From contig JAIRPK010000065.1 of assembly GCA_031257015.1 (NCBI GenBank), positions 1 to 64,000 on the forward strand: DNA of 64,000 nt. Reading direction: 5' to 3'. The notes beneath the pieces are model-generated. The model was not told the DNA's origin. It searched no databases and saw only the letters and a list, made by a program, of their open reading frames with translations. Positions 29,048 to 37,317 of the stretch are shown here, in pieces. The position numbers and the translations under genes are program-made. The DNA is from Tannerellaceae bacterium. GTDB taxonomy: Bacteria; Bacteroidota; Bacteroidia; Bacteroidales; Tannerellaceae. Numbering within the stretch: position 1 is the first letter of the stretch; the number at the start of each line of letters is the position of its first letter.

Positions 29048-29300
29048 CCCAAATCATTTTTGGGAATCCCCAAATCACTTTTGGGAAGTCCCAAATCGCT
29101 TTTGGGAAGTCCCAAATCGCTTTTGGGAAGTCCCAAATCACTTTTGGGAATCCCCAAATTGCTTTTGGGAAGTCCCAAATCACTTTTGGGAATCCCCAAA
29201 TCACTTTTGGGAAGTCCCAAATCGTTTTTGGGAAGTCCCAAATTGCTTTTGGGAATCCCCAAATTGTTTTTGGGAATACTCTCAATTGTTTTTGGAGAAC
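29048..29300. repeat. 21-bp palindromic tandem array, CCCAAA type (array B)
   Basis: Twelve units of 21 bp start at 29048; the last one is degenerate. Each is CCCAAA-n5-TTTGGG with linker AATC or AAGT. The unit is the same as in array A at 11.4 kb, but here the linkers do not alternate strictly. The linker side also pairs (GGGA-n2-TCCC), so a transcript or single strand could fold into a series of hairpins. The array ends 57 bp before a promoter element and 182 bp before orphan gene A. Confidence 0.93.
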
Positions 29301-29356
29301 CGAAAATTATTTTTTATTAACAGGAAAGTGATTTTGCTTTGAATAAAAGGCTATTT

Positions 29357-29364
29357 TATTTTTG
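29357..29364 (+). promoter_or_regulatory. Bacteroidota -7 element TATTTTTG (orphan gene A)
   Basis: TAnnTTTG match between array B and the ATG at 29482. If used, the array lies just upstream of the promoter. Confidence 0.4.
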
Positions 29365-29481
29365 TAAAATCATTTTTAGTGAGCCGCAATTTCTTTTTTT
29401 TATAGAATTATTTCTTTAAGGAAAAGAGAACTTAACAAGTGAATACAATAATATATTTCAAAACTAAAATTTGTATGAAAT

Positions 29482-30309
29482 ATGGCAAAAGAACATGATT
29501 GGTTGCCTAGCAACCATGCTGAATTTTACAAAATTTTGCATCTGGTGTACAATTATATTAGCAAGAGTGAAGTGCGCTTGCGATTAGGGTTGGGACCGGA
29601 GACTTCGATCGGAGGCGGAGGAGGTGGCGGAATCGGAAGAAGCGCTGATGGCGTTGAAAACGATAAAGCTGAACCTGCAAAGGTCGATCATAATTCCAAG
29701 GCCGACACACCGGCTAATCCACATACGGGCCAGGCGATTACTTGGGGCGAATGGTTTGACACGGTGTTTAAGCCGGATATGGATGAATTTGATGCGCTGT
29801 ATGCAAAAGTAACGGAGCCTAGTGAAAAAACACCCGTTGTTTTTGCTGCTTTTAAACGGATGCGTAAAAAGGTTGACTCTAATATGCGGAAGTTATATAA
29901 GGGCGTAATCAGATATAATGTGAATATTACCGATGAGGATCTTGTTGAAATGCACCTCCCGGTGATAAGTAATCATCGCACTTTTTCGGTTGTTCCGGAT
30001 TCTTACCCGGTTGGACATCCGAAACCATCGTTTGAAAAGATTGTGGATATTGCTTATGTTGATTCGGAAACGAACAGGAAAAGCAAACCTAAAGGTGTAC
30101 ATGGTGCAGAGGTTGTCTGGGCTATTTTGAATACGCCTCCTATTGATCAGACGGAATTACTTCATTCGACTTTTGCAACGGCATCTCCCTGTCGCCTGGT
30201 TTTCAAAGGTGAAGATCGCGGTAAAACGCTTTTTTTCGCGCTTCGCTGGGAAAACAATCGTGCGGACAAAGGGCCGTGGAGTCCAATTCAGTCCATCGTT
30301 ATTCCATAA
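29482..30309 (+). CDS. Orphan family protein A, GGGGGIGR motif and fibronectin-like C-terminus
   Basis: 275-aa cytoplasmic-looking protein of unknown function. It starts HDWLPSNHAEFYKI, followed by a poly-Gly stretch ending GIGR (about residues 45-53), a charged linker, a helical middle (FAAFKRMRKKVDSNMRKLYKG) and a C-terminal beta domain. The C-terminal motif ELLHSTFATASPCRLVF...RGKTLFFALRWEN...GPWSPIQSIVIP resembles the last strands of a fibronectin III fold. It is a paralogue of the gene at 55492-56247, sharing every one of these blocks in order. Both genes stand directly downstream of a palindromic array. The family seems to be Bacteroidales-specific; no role can be assigned. Confidence 0.8.
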   Translation: MAKEHDWLPSNHAEFYKILHLVYNYISKSEVRLRLGLGPETSIGGGGGGGIGRSADGVENDKAEPAKVDHNSKADTPANPHTGQAITWGEWFDTVFKPDMDEFDALYAKVTEPSEKTPVVFAAFKRMRKKVDSNMRKLYKGVIRYNVNITDEDLVEMHLPVISNHRTFSVVPDSYPVGHPKPSFEKIVDIAYVDSETNRKSKPKGVHGAEVVWAILNTPPIDQTELLHSTFATASPCRLVFKGEDRGKTLFFALRWENNRADKGPWSPIQSIVIP

Positions 30310-30391
30310 AAGGCCATTTTAAGGGTACGCCCTTTTTGTAAAACATTTCTGATGTGTGCTTAATTGTTTGTTTGTTGAATTATTCAAATGT

Positions 30392-30427
30392 AAGGTTGCT
30401 TCTGTAAAGAGGAGCAACCTTTTTTTG
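30392..30427 (+). terminator. Rho-independent terminator of orphan gene A
   Basis: Stem AAGGTTGCT / AGCAACCTT with a 12-nt loop followed by seven T. Confidence 0.8.
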
Positions 30428-30619
30428 TTGTAGTTTTGAGTAGATGCGAAAAGAGAATTTTTGAATTGGATTTTGTAGTTTATTTTCCTGAAAAACAAGT
30501 TTTTTACAGGATGTGCAAATTTCAATATTTATTTAATACACAATATTTATTCTAATTTATAATATAAAAGCTAGAGGCTGCAAATTTATACAGGTCTCTG
30601 TCATAAGTATGTGATTAAA

Positions 30620-30778
30620 ATGGAATCAGATGCTCAGTTTATCTTCTCAACAATTACTCCTGATAAGTTGATTTGTTGTGAATCGTTTATCATTACTTCT
30701 GATGCCTATTCTTTCGTGCAGGATATTAGGACTGCACAAAGTAAACAATTAAATAATAAATACTTGTTCATAATCTAG
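30620..30778 (+). CDS. Possible small protein, 52 aa
   Basis: An ATG-to-TAG frame with protein-like composition (contains TPDKLICCESFIITSDAY) in otherwise stop-rich DNA. No promoter element or clear ribosome binding site is seen and nothing similar is known to me. It may be a small gene, a remnant, or chance. Confidence 0.2.
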   Translation: MESDAQFIFSTITPDKLICCESFIITSDAYSFVQDIRTAQSKQLNNKYLFII

Positions 30779-31562
30779 AAATATTAAATTAATGATAATT
30801 TAGTATATAAAAATAAAATATTCGTTCTTGAATCATTTTGCTTATTGTATGTGATCTTGTAACTAAAATAATCTTGAAAAATGAGTTTTTTCTACGATTG
30901 GTTGGAAGATTGTTGAGAATATTGAAACCAGAGAGAGCTAAAAAGAGTTAGGCGACTTAGGTGGATTGATGGGGAGAATATTTCTGTTTTGTTGCCTGCC
31001 GAAATTGATATTATGCTTGTTTTTTATGCTGCATGATATTAACAGTATAAGTTGGCTGTTTATAAACTTTTTGTAATGTAGATAAAATGTATATTTATTT
31101 TTGGATGTTTCGGAAAGAGCCTTATATGTTTCTGTTGTTTTTTGCAAAGTGCTGGAATAATCATGCGGTATAGACTTGAACGTGTTTGTGAATGATTCGA
31201 TTCGGGCAACTTTTTGACAGTATTATTTGTATGGTGGTGAAGAATTATGCTGGTTATGGGGATGTTATGATTATTTGTCATTATGATGGACTGGAAATGC
31301 TTTGTGAGCAGAATGTAAAATATTTGGACGGAATAAGGCGGAGCGGTAAAAATTGTCCAGGCAATTTCTTTGACAGGCCGAGCTGGCCGTGTTCTGAAAG
31401 AATATCTGCTTGTTTGGGCAATGCGAGAAAATGATCGATTAAAATTTGTATCTGCTGTGCAGCGTTTTTTTCCTTAGCTTACATCTTTGTATTATAGCAC
31501 GTGCCAATAAAGATATACGTTAAAGATTCTTTATCCTGGATGTGTAATGACGAATTAATATT

Positions 31563-31570
31563 TATATTTG
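31563..31570 (+). promoter_or_regulatory. Bacteroidota -7 element TATATTTG
   Basis: TAnnTTTG about 70 bp before the ATG at 31641; it serves the two-gene operon 31641-34532. Confidence 0.55.
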
Positions 31571-31640
31571 CAACAAAGCTTTAAACTTATAGCGATTAAA
31601 ACAGTCTGATAATAATAATAATCAAATAAAAAGAGGAGAA

Positions 31641-32873
31641 ATGAAAATGAAATTTGTGAAATTAACATCCATTATCGCAATGTTGCTGGTAACGGTAAGC
31701 CTAACGGCTCAAGAAGAGTTCTATGACGATGTGTATTTCTCTTCCCGCAAGAATAAGAAAACAAAAGTAGAAGAGAAAAAAACAGTAACTAAAGAGCCTT
31801 CCCAATCGACAACGGTCGCTTATGTTGCGTCTCAAACCCCGGAGGTTAGAGACATTGATGAATATAATCGCCGTTACGGGCCGGAAGAATACTCATATGA
31901 CGACAAAGACAAGGTAGTTGTTAAACAGAATGATAACAGAACTTCCGACACTGAATATTCAGAACGAATTATACGCTATCATTCGCCGAGTAAAGTCACT
32001 ATTACAGGTGCCGATCAAGTTGATTTATATTTAAGTGATGGCTACTATGCTTATGGCTATAATACTGATTATTCCGACGGAGTTGCCAAAGTAAGTGTTA
32101 ATGTAAATATGGATAGCTGGGGTTGGGGCGGCTGGTATTCCAGCTGGTACAATCCATGGTATTACCATTATAGCCCATGGTATTATTCTTCATGGTACGG
32201 GCCTTCTTGGAGATGGGGAGGATTTGGTTATTATGATCCGTGGTATTATTCCAGCTGGTATGGACCATCATGGGGATGGGGATATCATGGTCATTATCAC
32301 CACCCACATTACTATGATTCGCATCATTACACTTACAAACCGTCGAATTATTATTCCAACGGTCGCTCATCCTCCAACAGTAACGGGAGAAACCTTTCTG
32401 GTAACAGCAGCAGACTTAACAGTGTTGGCAGAGCTTCTGGTTCATACAACGGCCGTGCATCCTCACTGCGAAATGATAACAACAGCAATGCGGCAGGCAG
32501 AGGCACAAGTGCAAACAGAGGCCGTTCATACTATGATGACAACAGAGGAGCAAGCACGTCAACTAATGGACGTAGCAGCTCTGGTGTATCTGACAACTCC
32601 GGACGCACTCGTATTTCTTCTAGCCCAAGTTCACAGCCATCAACCTCATCTCGTGGCCAGGCTGCTCCGGCAGGTAATCGTTCATCAAGCGTCACTTCAT
32701 CCGGTCGCTCTTCCTCCTCGCCGAGTTATAGCACACCGGCTCCATCCTCATCCTCACAAGGAAGAAGTAGCAGCACGCCATCTTACAGCGGACGTTCAAG
32801 TGGTAGTGCAAGCAGCAGTGGCGGCAGCAGCGGAGGCGGGCGTTCATCAGGAGGTGGTGCCCGTGGCAGATAA
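31641..32873 (+). CDS. Secreted low-complexity protein, Trp/Tyr-rich and Ser/Gly-rich
   Basis: 410-aa exported protein with signal peptide (LTSIIAMLLVTVSLTAQ, cleaved near residue 24). Residues 25-150 are charged. Residues about 155-235 are built of short repeats such as SSWYNPWYYHY and YYSSWYGPSW, dense in Trp, Tyr and His. The last 170 residues are Ser/Gly/Asn/Arg low complexity ending SSGGGARGR. Similar proteins are annotated only as hypothetical in Bacteroidales. The aromatic repeats suggest a surface or matrix role, but this is inference. It is co-transcribed with an OmpP1 porin 48 bp downstream. Confidence 0.85.
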   Translation: MKMKFVKLTSIIAMLLVTVSLTAQEEFYDDVYFSSRKNKKTKVEEKKTVTKEPSQSTTVAYVASQTPEVRDIDEYNRRYGPEEYSYDDKDKVVVKQNDNRTSDTEYSERIIRYHSPSKVTITGADQVDLYLSDGYYAYGYNTDYSDGVAKVSVNVNMDSWGWGGWYSSWYNPWYYHYSPWYYSSWYGPSWRWGGFGYYDPWYYSSWYGPSWGWGYHGHYHHPHYYDSHHYTYKPSNYYSNGRSSSNSNGRNLSGNSSRLNSVGRASGSYNGRASSLRNDNNSNAAGRGTSANRGRSYYDDNRGASTSTNGRSSSGVSDNSGRTRISSSPSSQPSTSSRGQAAPAGNRSSSVTSSGRSSSSPSYSTPAPSSSSQGRSSSTPSYSGRSSGSASSSGGSSGGGRSSGGGARGR

Positions 32874-32921
32874 GAATGACAGAAAAATAATTACGAAGGC
32901 AGATTTGATATATAATAGAAA

Positions 32922-34532
32922 ATGAAAAAGATTATTGCATTAGTTTCGGCGTTGCTACTATGGTGTAGCAACGCCATATTTTCGCAAGGACAATTAGACG
33001 CATATAAATACGCACAATCCGACATCCTTGGCACAGCACGCTATATGAGCATGAGCGGAGCATTCGGTGCACTCGGTGGCGACATATCTGTAATGAACGC
33101 CAACCCCGCTGGACTTGGAATATACGGACGCTCGGAAATAGTAGCAACATTAGATATAAGCTCAGTTGCCGCCACATCAGGCTGGGGAGAAACCAGCAAA
33201 GGCAGCAATACACAATTATACTTCGGCAATATCGCCTACGTCAACTACTTCCCAACATCGAACGATGCAGGCGTAGTCTCATGGAACCTTGGCTTCTCAT
33301 ACAACCGGCTCAAGGACTATAACCGAACATATACCTCACGGGGCCTTGGCAACGCACGCTCTTTAACCGACTATGTGGCCGAACGTACCAACAGAGCAGG
33401 ATACCATAAAGACAAACTCCTTGCTACAAATTCTTACGACCCATACCGCAATCCCGAAATCTCCGACTGGTTAGCCATCCTCGGATATAACGCCGTATTC
33501 ATCGACGCTTACAAAGACAAGCCGAACAGCTACTTCAGCACATTCGGAAGCCTCGACAACAATGGCGTCTGGCATGACTTCATGCTCCAACAACGGGAAC
33601 TGACCGTCAAGGAAAGCGGAGCCATCGACCAATACAACATCGCATTCGGAATGAACATCTCAGACTTCCTCTTCCTCGGCGCCGATCTGGCCTTTACCGA
33701 CATTGATTACCAATATAACTCATCATATAAAGAGAACTTTGAACAATCCAATCGCCTCACCCTCGACAACCATCTGAAAACCGAAGGCTCAGGCTATCAA
33801 CTCAACGTCGGAGCCATAATAAGCCCATTCAACTTCCTAAGATTAGGCGCAGCATACAACTCGCCAACCTGGTACAAAATGTCCGACACTTACTCCGCAA
33901 CCGCATACAGCAACACCTACTACTGGGAAAAAGAAATCACCGCCAGCGCTCCGGATTACGACGCCCCCGGCGTGTACGACTACCGCTTCAACGCCCCCGG
34001 CAAATGGCTCTTTAGCGCAGCAGCAATCATCGGAAAAACAGCAGCGCTCAGCGTCGATTACGAACTGACCAACTTCCGCCACATGAGCACATCCGACATC
34101 GACGGCATCGCAAATAAAGCAACCAACGACGAAATAAACGCGAACTTCCTCCCGACAAATACCCTTCGCGTAGGCGGTGAATTGAAAGTTACCCCACAAT
34201 TCGCCATTAGAGCAGGAGCCGCCTTTGTCGCCAACCCCATGGCAGCCGAGTTAAAAGACGGCAAAACGGAAGTATTTACCGTCGGCACCATCCCGCACTA
34301 TACCCTCGACCAAACCGTAACCCACTACTCTGCAGGCTTGGGATACCGCTTCACTCCCAACTTCTATATGGACATCGCCTGCATTGTCAAATCCCAGAAA
34401 GAAAAACTGTACGCATTCTCGAATATAATTGATACAACAGAAGGCCTCCCGGCACCTAAACTGGAAACCCCATCTGCGGCATTAAAATCCGAGACTACAC
34501 GTATTGCCCTCACCTTAGGGTACAAATTCTGA
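32922..34532 (+). CDS. OmpP1/FadL family outer membrane protein
   Basis: 536-aa outer membrane beta-barrel related to FadL/TodX hydrophobic-compound channels. The signal peptide ends SNAIFSQG near residue 22. The diagnostic N-terminal hatch motif ARYMSMSGAFGALGGDISVMNANPAGL follows at about residues 38-65. The protein ends in a strand with terminal Phe (TLGYKF), typical of barrel assembly signals. It is the second gene of the operon and is followed by a strong terminator. The substrate is unknown. Confidence 0.9.
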   Translation: MKKIIALVSALLLWCSNAIFSQGQLDAYKYAQSDILGTARYMSMSGAFGALGGDISVMNANPAGLGIYGRSEIVATLDISSVAATSGWGETSKGSNTQLYFGNIAYVNYFPTSNDAGVVSWNLGFSYNRLKDYNRTYTSRGLGNARSLTDYVAERTNRAGYHKDKLLATNSYDPYRNPEISDWLAILGYNAVFIDAYKDKPNSYFSTFGSLDNNGVWHDFMLQQRELTVKESGAIDQYNIAFGMNISDFLFLGADLAFTDIDYQYNSSYKENFEQSNRLTLDNHLKTEGSGYQLNVGAIISPFNFLRLGAAYNSPTWYKMSDTYSATAYSNTYYWEKEITASAPDYDAPGVYDYRFNAPGKWLFSAAAIIGKTAALSVDYELTNFRHMSTSDIDGIANKATNDEINANFLPTNTLRVGGELKVTPQFAIRAGAAFVANPMAAELKDGKTEVFTVGTIPHYTLDQTVTHYSAGLGYRFTPNFYMDIACIVKSQKEKLYAFSNIIDTTEGLPAPKLETPSAALKSETTRIALTLGYKF

Positions 34533-34556
34533 TTTTTATTTGTTTCAGTTTATAAA

Positions 34557-34600
34557 CCCTCCTGCTCTCACAAAACATCTGAACAGGAGGGTGTTTTTTT
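34557..34600 (+). terminator. Rho-independent terminator of the 31.6-34.5 kb operon
   Basis: Stem CCCTCCTG / CAGGAGGG, 19-nt loop, then TGTTTTTTT. Confidence 0.85.
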
Positions 34601-35223
34601 GCCCCCCTCTCACCTGAAAAACATACCTTTTCATTACACTCTCAAAAGCATCTCCCCAACCCCTTGCCGAACACCATATCACACAATATTAACCACAAAT
34701 ACTGCCAGCCCCTAATCCATAATAATATTTACAATAAACAGAAACACAGAACTGCATTAATGACATATACCTATACTCCATAAAAACTGAATATCGCATA
34801 AAATCAATACCCAATATTATCCAATATCCAAATCAAAAACTATCCATTATAAATAAGCCATACTGCATAAAATTCAGCCTGATTATCACATAATAACTGC
34901 AACAAAAAACATCCAGCACAAACATTAAACTCCATCCATTATAACAGGATATATTTCACAGTATTTATAAGGAATATTACACAGCATTTGCAACAAATTA
35001 AAACCGCTATTAATATTAAATACCACAGAATATTTACATCAAATACTGCCCGACAGAGAGCCGCCGACCGATTCGCTGATGAATAATTCAGCACATGCTT
35101 AACCACCTGCCATTCAGGCGATTGATAGCCGGCAGATTGTCCCGCTGCTGGAGACCTACTTGAGCGATAGCCGGAATGTTGACCGTGCAGTTGTCGGAGT
35201 ATGACATGAACAGTTGCATGATC

Positions 35224-35292
35224 GCCAACTCGCGGGTTGGCGGTCTGCCAACTCGTCGGTTTGCGATGCGCCAACTCGTGAGTTGGCGGTCA
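35224..35292. repeat. 23-bp palindromic tandem array (array I)
   Basis: Three 23-bp units at 35224, 35247 and 35270. The third contains CCAACTCGTGAGTTGG, an interrupted palindrome; the first is CCAACTCGCGGGTTGG and the second is degenerate. Confidence 0.75.
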
Positions 35293-35448
35293 AACGACTG
35301 TGCAGTTGCGGGAGGTGCAGCTGCGCGGTTGTTGAAGGAGAGGCTGTACAGTCGCTGTGGGCATGTCTGTTCGGTTATGGCGAGCGCAAATGTGCGGCAT
35401 GAGGGAGGATGGTTGCACGGCAGGATGGAGCATTATTGTGCGACAGTG

Positions 35449-35724
35449 GCGAGGATGCTCGTGCATTGTTTGCGAGTGCGCCTGTGTTATTTGAAAAAAT
35501 ATTGTTGTGTGATATTGACAGTGATGCTTGTGCTGTGTTTGCGAGGATGCTCGTGCATTGTTTGCGAGTGCGCCTGTGTTATTGGATGGAATATTGTTGT
35601 GCGATATGGACATGGATGCTTGTGCGGCTGTGGCGAGGATGCTCGTGCATTGTTTGCGAGTGCGTCCGTGTTATTTTATAAAATATTGTTGTGTGATATG
35701 GGCGGGCGTGGCTGTGCGGCGGAG
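35449..35724. repeat. Three tandem 92-bp repeats
   Basis: Copies begin at 35449, 35541 and 35633, each starting GCGAGGATGCTCGTGCATTG and containing TATTGTTGTG near the end. A partial fourth copy may precede. The period is not a multiple of three, so the region is not coding. It abuts the 3' end of trpF. Confidence 0.9.
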
Positions 35725-35729
35725 GGGGG

Positions 35730-36356
35730 CTAGGGCGTGCGGGCGCGGAGGGATGCGATGAAGGGGCGGAGGAGGGCTATGTCTTTTAGGCCGGGGGCGC
35801 TCTCAAAGCCGCTGTTGAGGTCGATGCCGGCCAGGTGGGGGTGGTGAAAGTGGAGGATGGCGTCGATGCTGCCGGGATGGAGGCCGCCGCTTAGAAGGAA
35901 GGGGGTGGGGCCGTCGTAGGCGTGGAGGATGCTCCAGTCGAAGGTGTGGCCGGAGCCTCCATAGCCGGGGGTTTTGGTGTCGAACAGGTAGTAGTCGGCC
36001 AGGCCTTCGTAGGCATGGAGGGGGGCGAGATCGGCGTGAGTGGCGATGGGGAATGCCTTGATGAGGCGGTGGCCTTGCTGCTTGAGTGTGCGGCAGAGTT
36101 CGGGGGATTCGTTGCCGTGGAGCTGGAGGTAGTCGAGCTTGCAGGCGAGGGCTTTGGCGTGCATTTCATGGGCGGTGGCGTTGACGAATACGCCTACTTT
36201 GGCGGTTTTGAGATGGAGGGTTGAGAGTTGTGAGTCGGGCAGAGTGCAGTGGCGTTTTGAGCCGGGCCAGAAGATGAAGCCTGTCCAATTGATGTCCAGC
36301 GATGTGATGGCGAGGAGGTTGTCGATGTGGCGGAGGCCGCAGACTTTGATGATCAT
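35730..36356 (-). CDS. trpF: Phosphoribosylanthranilate isomerase
   Basis: Third step of tryptophan synthesis from anthranilate: Amadori isomerisation of PRA to CdRP. 208-aa TIM barrel. Motifs: N-terminal IKVCGLRHIDNLLAI with the catalytic Cys, LQLHGNESPELC, FDTKTPGYGGSGHTFDW (catalytic Asp), LSGGLHPGSI and GIDLNSGFESAPGLKD. It is the last detectable gene of the trp operon, separated from trpC by an unusual 157-bp G-rich spacer. In Bacteroides the operon normally continues into trpA, which is missing here. Confidence 0.95.
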   Translation of the reverse strand: MIIKVCGLRHIDNLLAITSLDINWTGFIFWPGSKRHCTLPDSQLSTLHLKTAKVGVFVNATAHEMHAKALACKLDYLQLHGNESPELCRTLKQQGHRLIKAFPIATHADLAPLHAYEGLADYYLFDTKTPGYGGSGHTFDWSILHAYDGPTPFLLSGGLHPGSIDAILHFHHPHLAGIDLNSGFESAPGLKDIALLRPFIASLRARTP

Positions 36357-36395
36357 TTATTGAAGAGTGAATGGTGAGGGTGATGTGGAGAATTT

Positions 36396-36460
36396 TGGGC
36401 GTGGGAATGGGGGGCGTTTGGATGGGCGATGATGGATGGGGTGGGGGAGATGGGGGCTGT
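36396..36460 (+). other. G-run cluster between trpC and trpF
   Basis: The plus strand has several runs of three to six G within about 65 bp, including GGGGTGGGGGAGATGGGGG. This is a potential G-quadruplex in the template strand of the trp operon. The surrounding 157-bp spacer contains no gene. Confidence 0.5.
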
Positions 36461-36513
36461 CGGACGGGTGGAGGGCGTTGATTTTGATGGTCATAATGGT
36501 CTTTTTGTTGAGG

Positions 36514-37308
36514 TTATGCAAGGTTGCTTATGAAGGTTGTGAGGGCGTGGCCGGGCTGGTTGGTTTTCATGAATGTTTCGCCTATGAGGAAGCCTCGGAA
36601 TCCGGCTTGGCGGAGTTCGCGAACGGTTGTGGGGCTGGATATTCCGCTTTCGGAGATGAGGAGTGGGGTGGGGCGGTCTTTCAGGTGTTCGACGAGCTGG
36701 AAGGAGGTGGCGACGTCGGTATGGAAGCTGCCGAGATGCCGGTTGTTGATGCCGAGCATGTCGATATTGTCGTTGAGGTGCGAGAGTTCGGAGGCGGAGT
36801 GTATTTCCAGGAGGACTTCGAGGTTGAGTTCGTGCGCGAGGGTGGCGAGCGTGCGGGTGGTTTCGACGGTGAGTGTTGCGGCGATGAGGAGGATTGCGTC
36901 GGCTCCGAGGGCGCGGGATTGATGGATTTGGTATTCGTCGATGATGAAGTCTTTGCGGAGGATGGGGATGGTTATGAGGCGGCGGGCTTGTGCGAGGTCG
37001 GCGAAGGCTCCTCCGAAGAATCGTTCGTCGGTGAGTACGGAGCATGCGGAGGCGCCGCTTGCTTGGTAGGCGGGGAGTATGTCGGCGATTTGGGCGTGGG
37101 CGTGCAGCCATCCTTTGGAGGGGGATTTGCGCTTGAACTCGGCGATGATGCCGGTGGGGGACTGGGCTAATGCTTTGCGCATGGAGAGTGGGGTGCGCTC
37201 CATGCGTTCGCTGGCCATTGAGAGGAGGGTGGAGAGGGGGATGGCTTGTTTTTGGCGTTCGACTTCGGTGTGTTTGTGGGCGATGATTTGTTGGAGTATG
37301 TCTTGCAT
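36514..37308 (-). CDS. trpC: Indole-3-glycerol phosphate synthase
   Basis: Closes the indole ring of CdRP to indole-3-glycerol phosphate. 264-aa TIM barrel. Motifs: IIAEFKRKSPSKG (catalytic Lys and Glu), VLTDERFFGGAFAD, ILRKDFIIDEYQI (catalytic Lys), GADAILLIAATL, LLEIHSASEL, GINNRHLGSF and LISESGISSPTTV. It starts 9 bp after trpD. It is not fused to trpF, unlike in enterobacteria. Confidence 0.96.
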   Translation of the reverse strand: MQDILQQIIAHKHTEVERQKQAIPLSTLLSMASERMERTPLSMRKALAQSPTGIIAEFKRKSPSKGWLHAHAQIADILPAYQASGASACSVLTDERFFGGAFADLAQARRLITIPILRKDFIIDEYQIHQSRALGADAILLIAATLTVETTRTLATLAHELNLEVLLEIHSASELSHLNDNIDMLGINNRHLGSFHTDVATSFQLVEHLKDRPTPLLISESGISSPTTVRELRQAGFRGFLIGETFMKTNQPGHALTTFISNLA

Positions 37309-37317
37309 GGCGGTTGG

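Larger units (their letters stand above)
30310..31562. other. AT-rich intergenic region
   Basis: After the terminator of gene A, this stretch is AT-rich with only short frames. Two are worth noting: 30620-30778 (separate entry) and 31192-31434 (80 codons, Cys-rich, no similarity I recognise). No RNA gene or repeat is apparent. Confidence 0.4.
34601..35729. other. Non-coding region with two repeat arrays, where trpA would be expected
   Basis: The left half (to about 35040) is AT-rich and strikingly A/C-biased on the plus strand. A short open stretch at 35105-35205 reads AIQAIDSRQIVPLLETYL and may be a gene scrap. From 35200 composition turns G-rich and carries a 23-bp palindromic array (35224-35292) and three 92-bp repeats (35449-35724). 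Long overlapping frames here come from these repeats. Confidence 0.5.

Noticed and set aside
29026..29331. Overlapping plus- and minus-strand heptapeptide frames over array B
   Set aside because: Same reason as array A; at least four frames are open at once, which points to repeat structure, not coding.
34601..35200. tRNA or other structured RNA in the A/C-rich region
   Set aside because: No cloverleaf or conserved T-loop was found; the bias is compositional.
35176..35733. 185-codon plus-strand frame rich in Cys/Leu/Val beside trpF
   Set aside because: It is produced by the 92-bp repeats, whose period is not a multiple of three; the repeats appear in different frames, so coding is not supported.
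36436..37170. Long plus-strand frame opposite trpC, and similar ones opposite trpD, trpE and trpB
   Set aside because: Shadow frames caused by the high G+C third positions of well-supported trp genes on the other strand.
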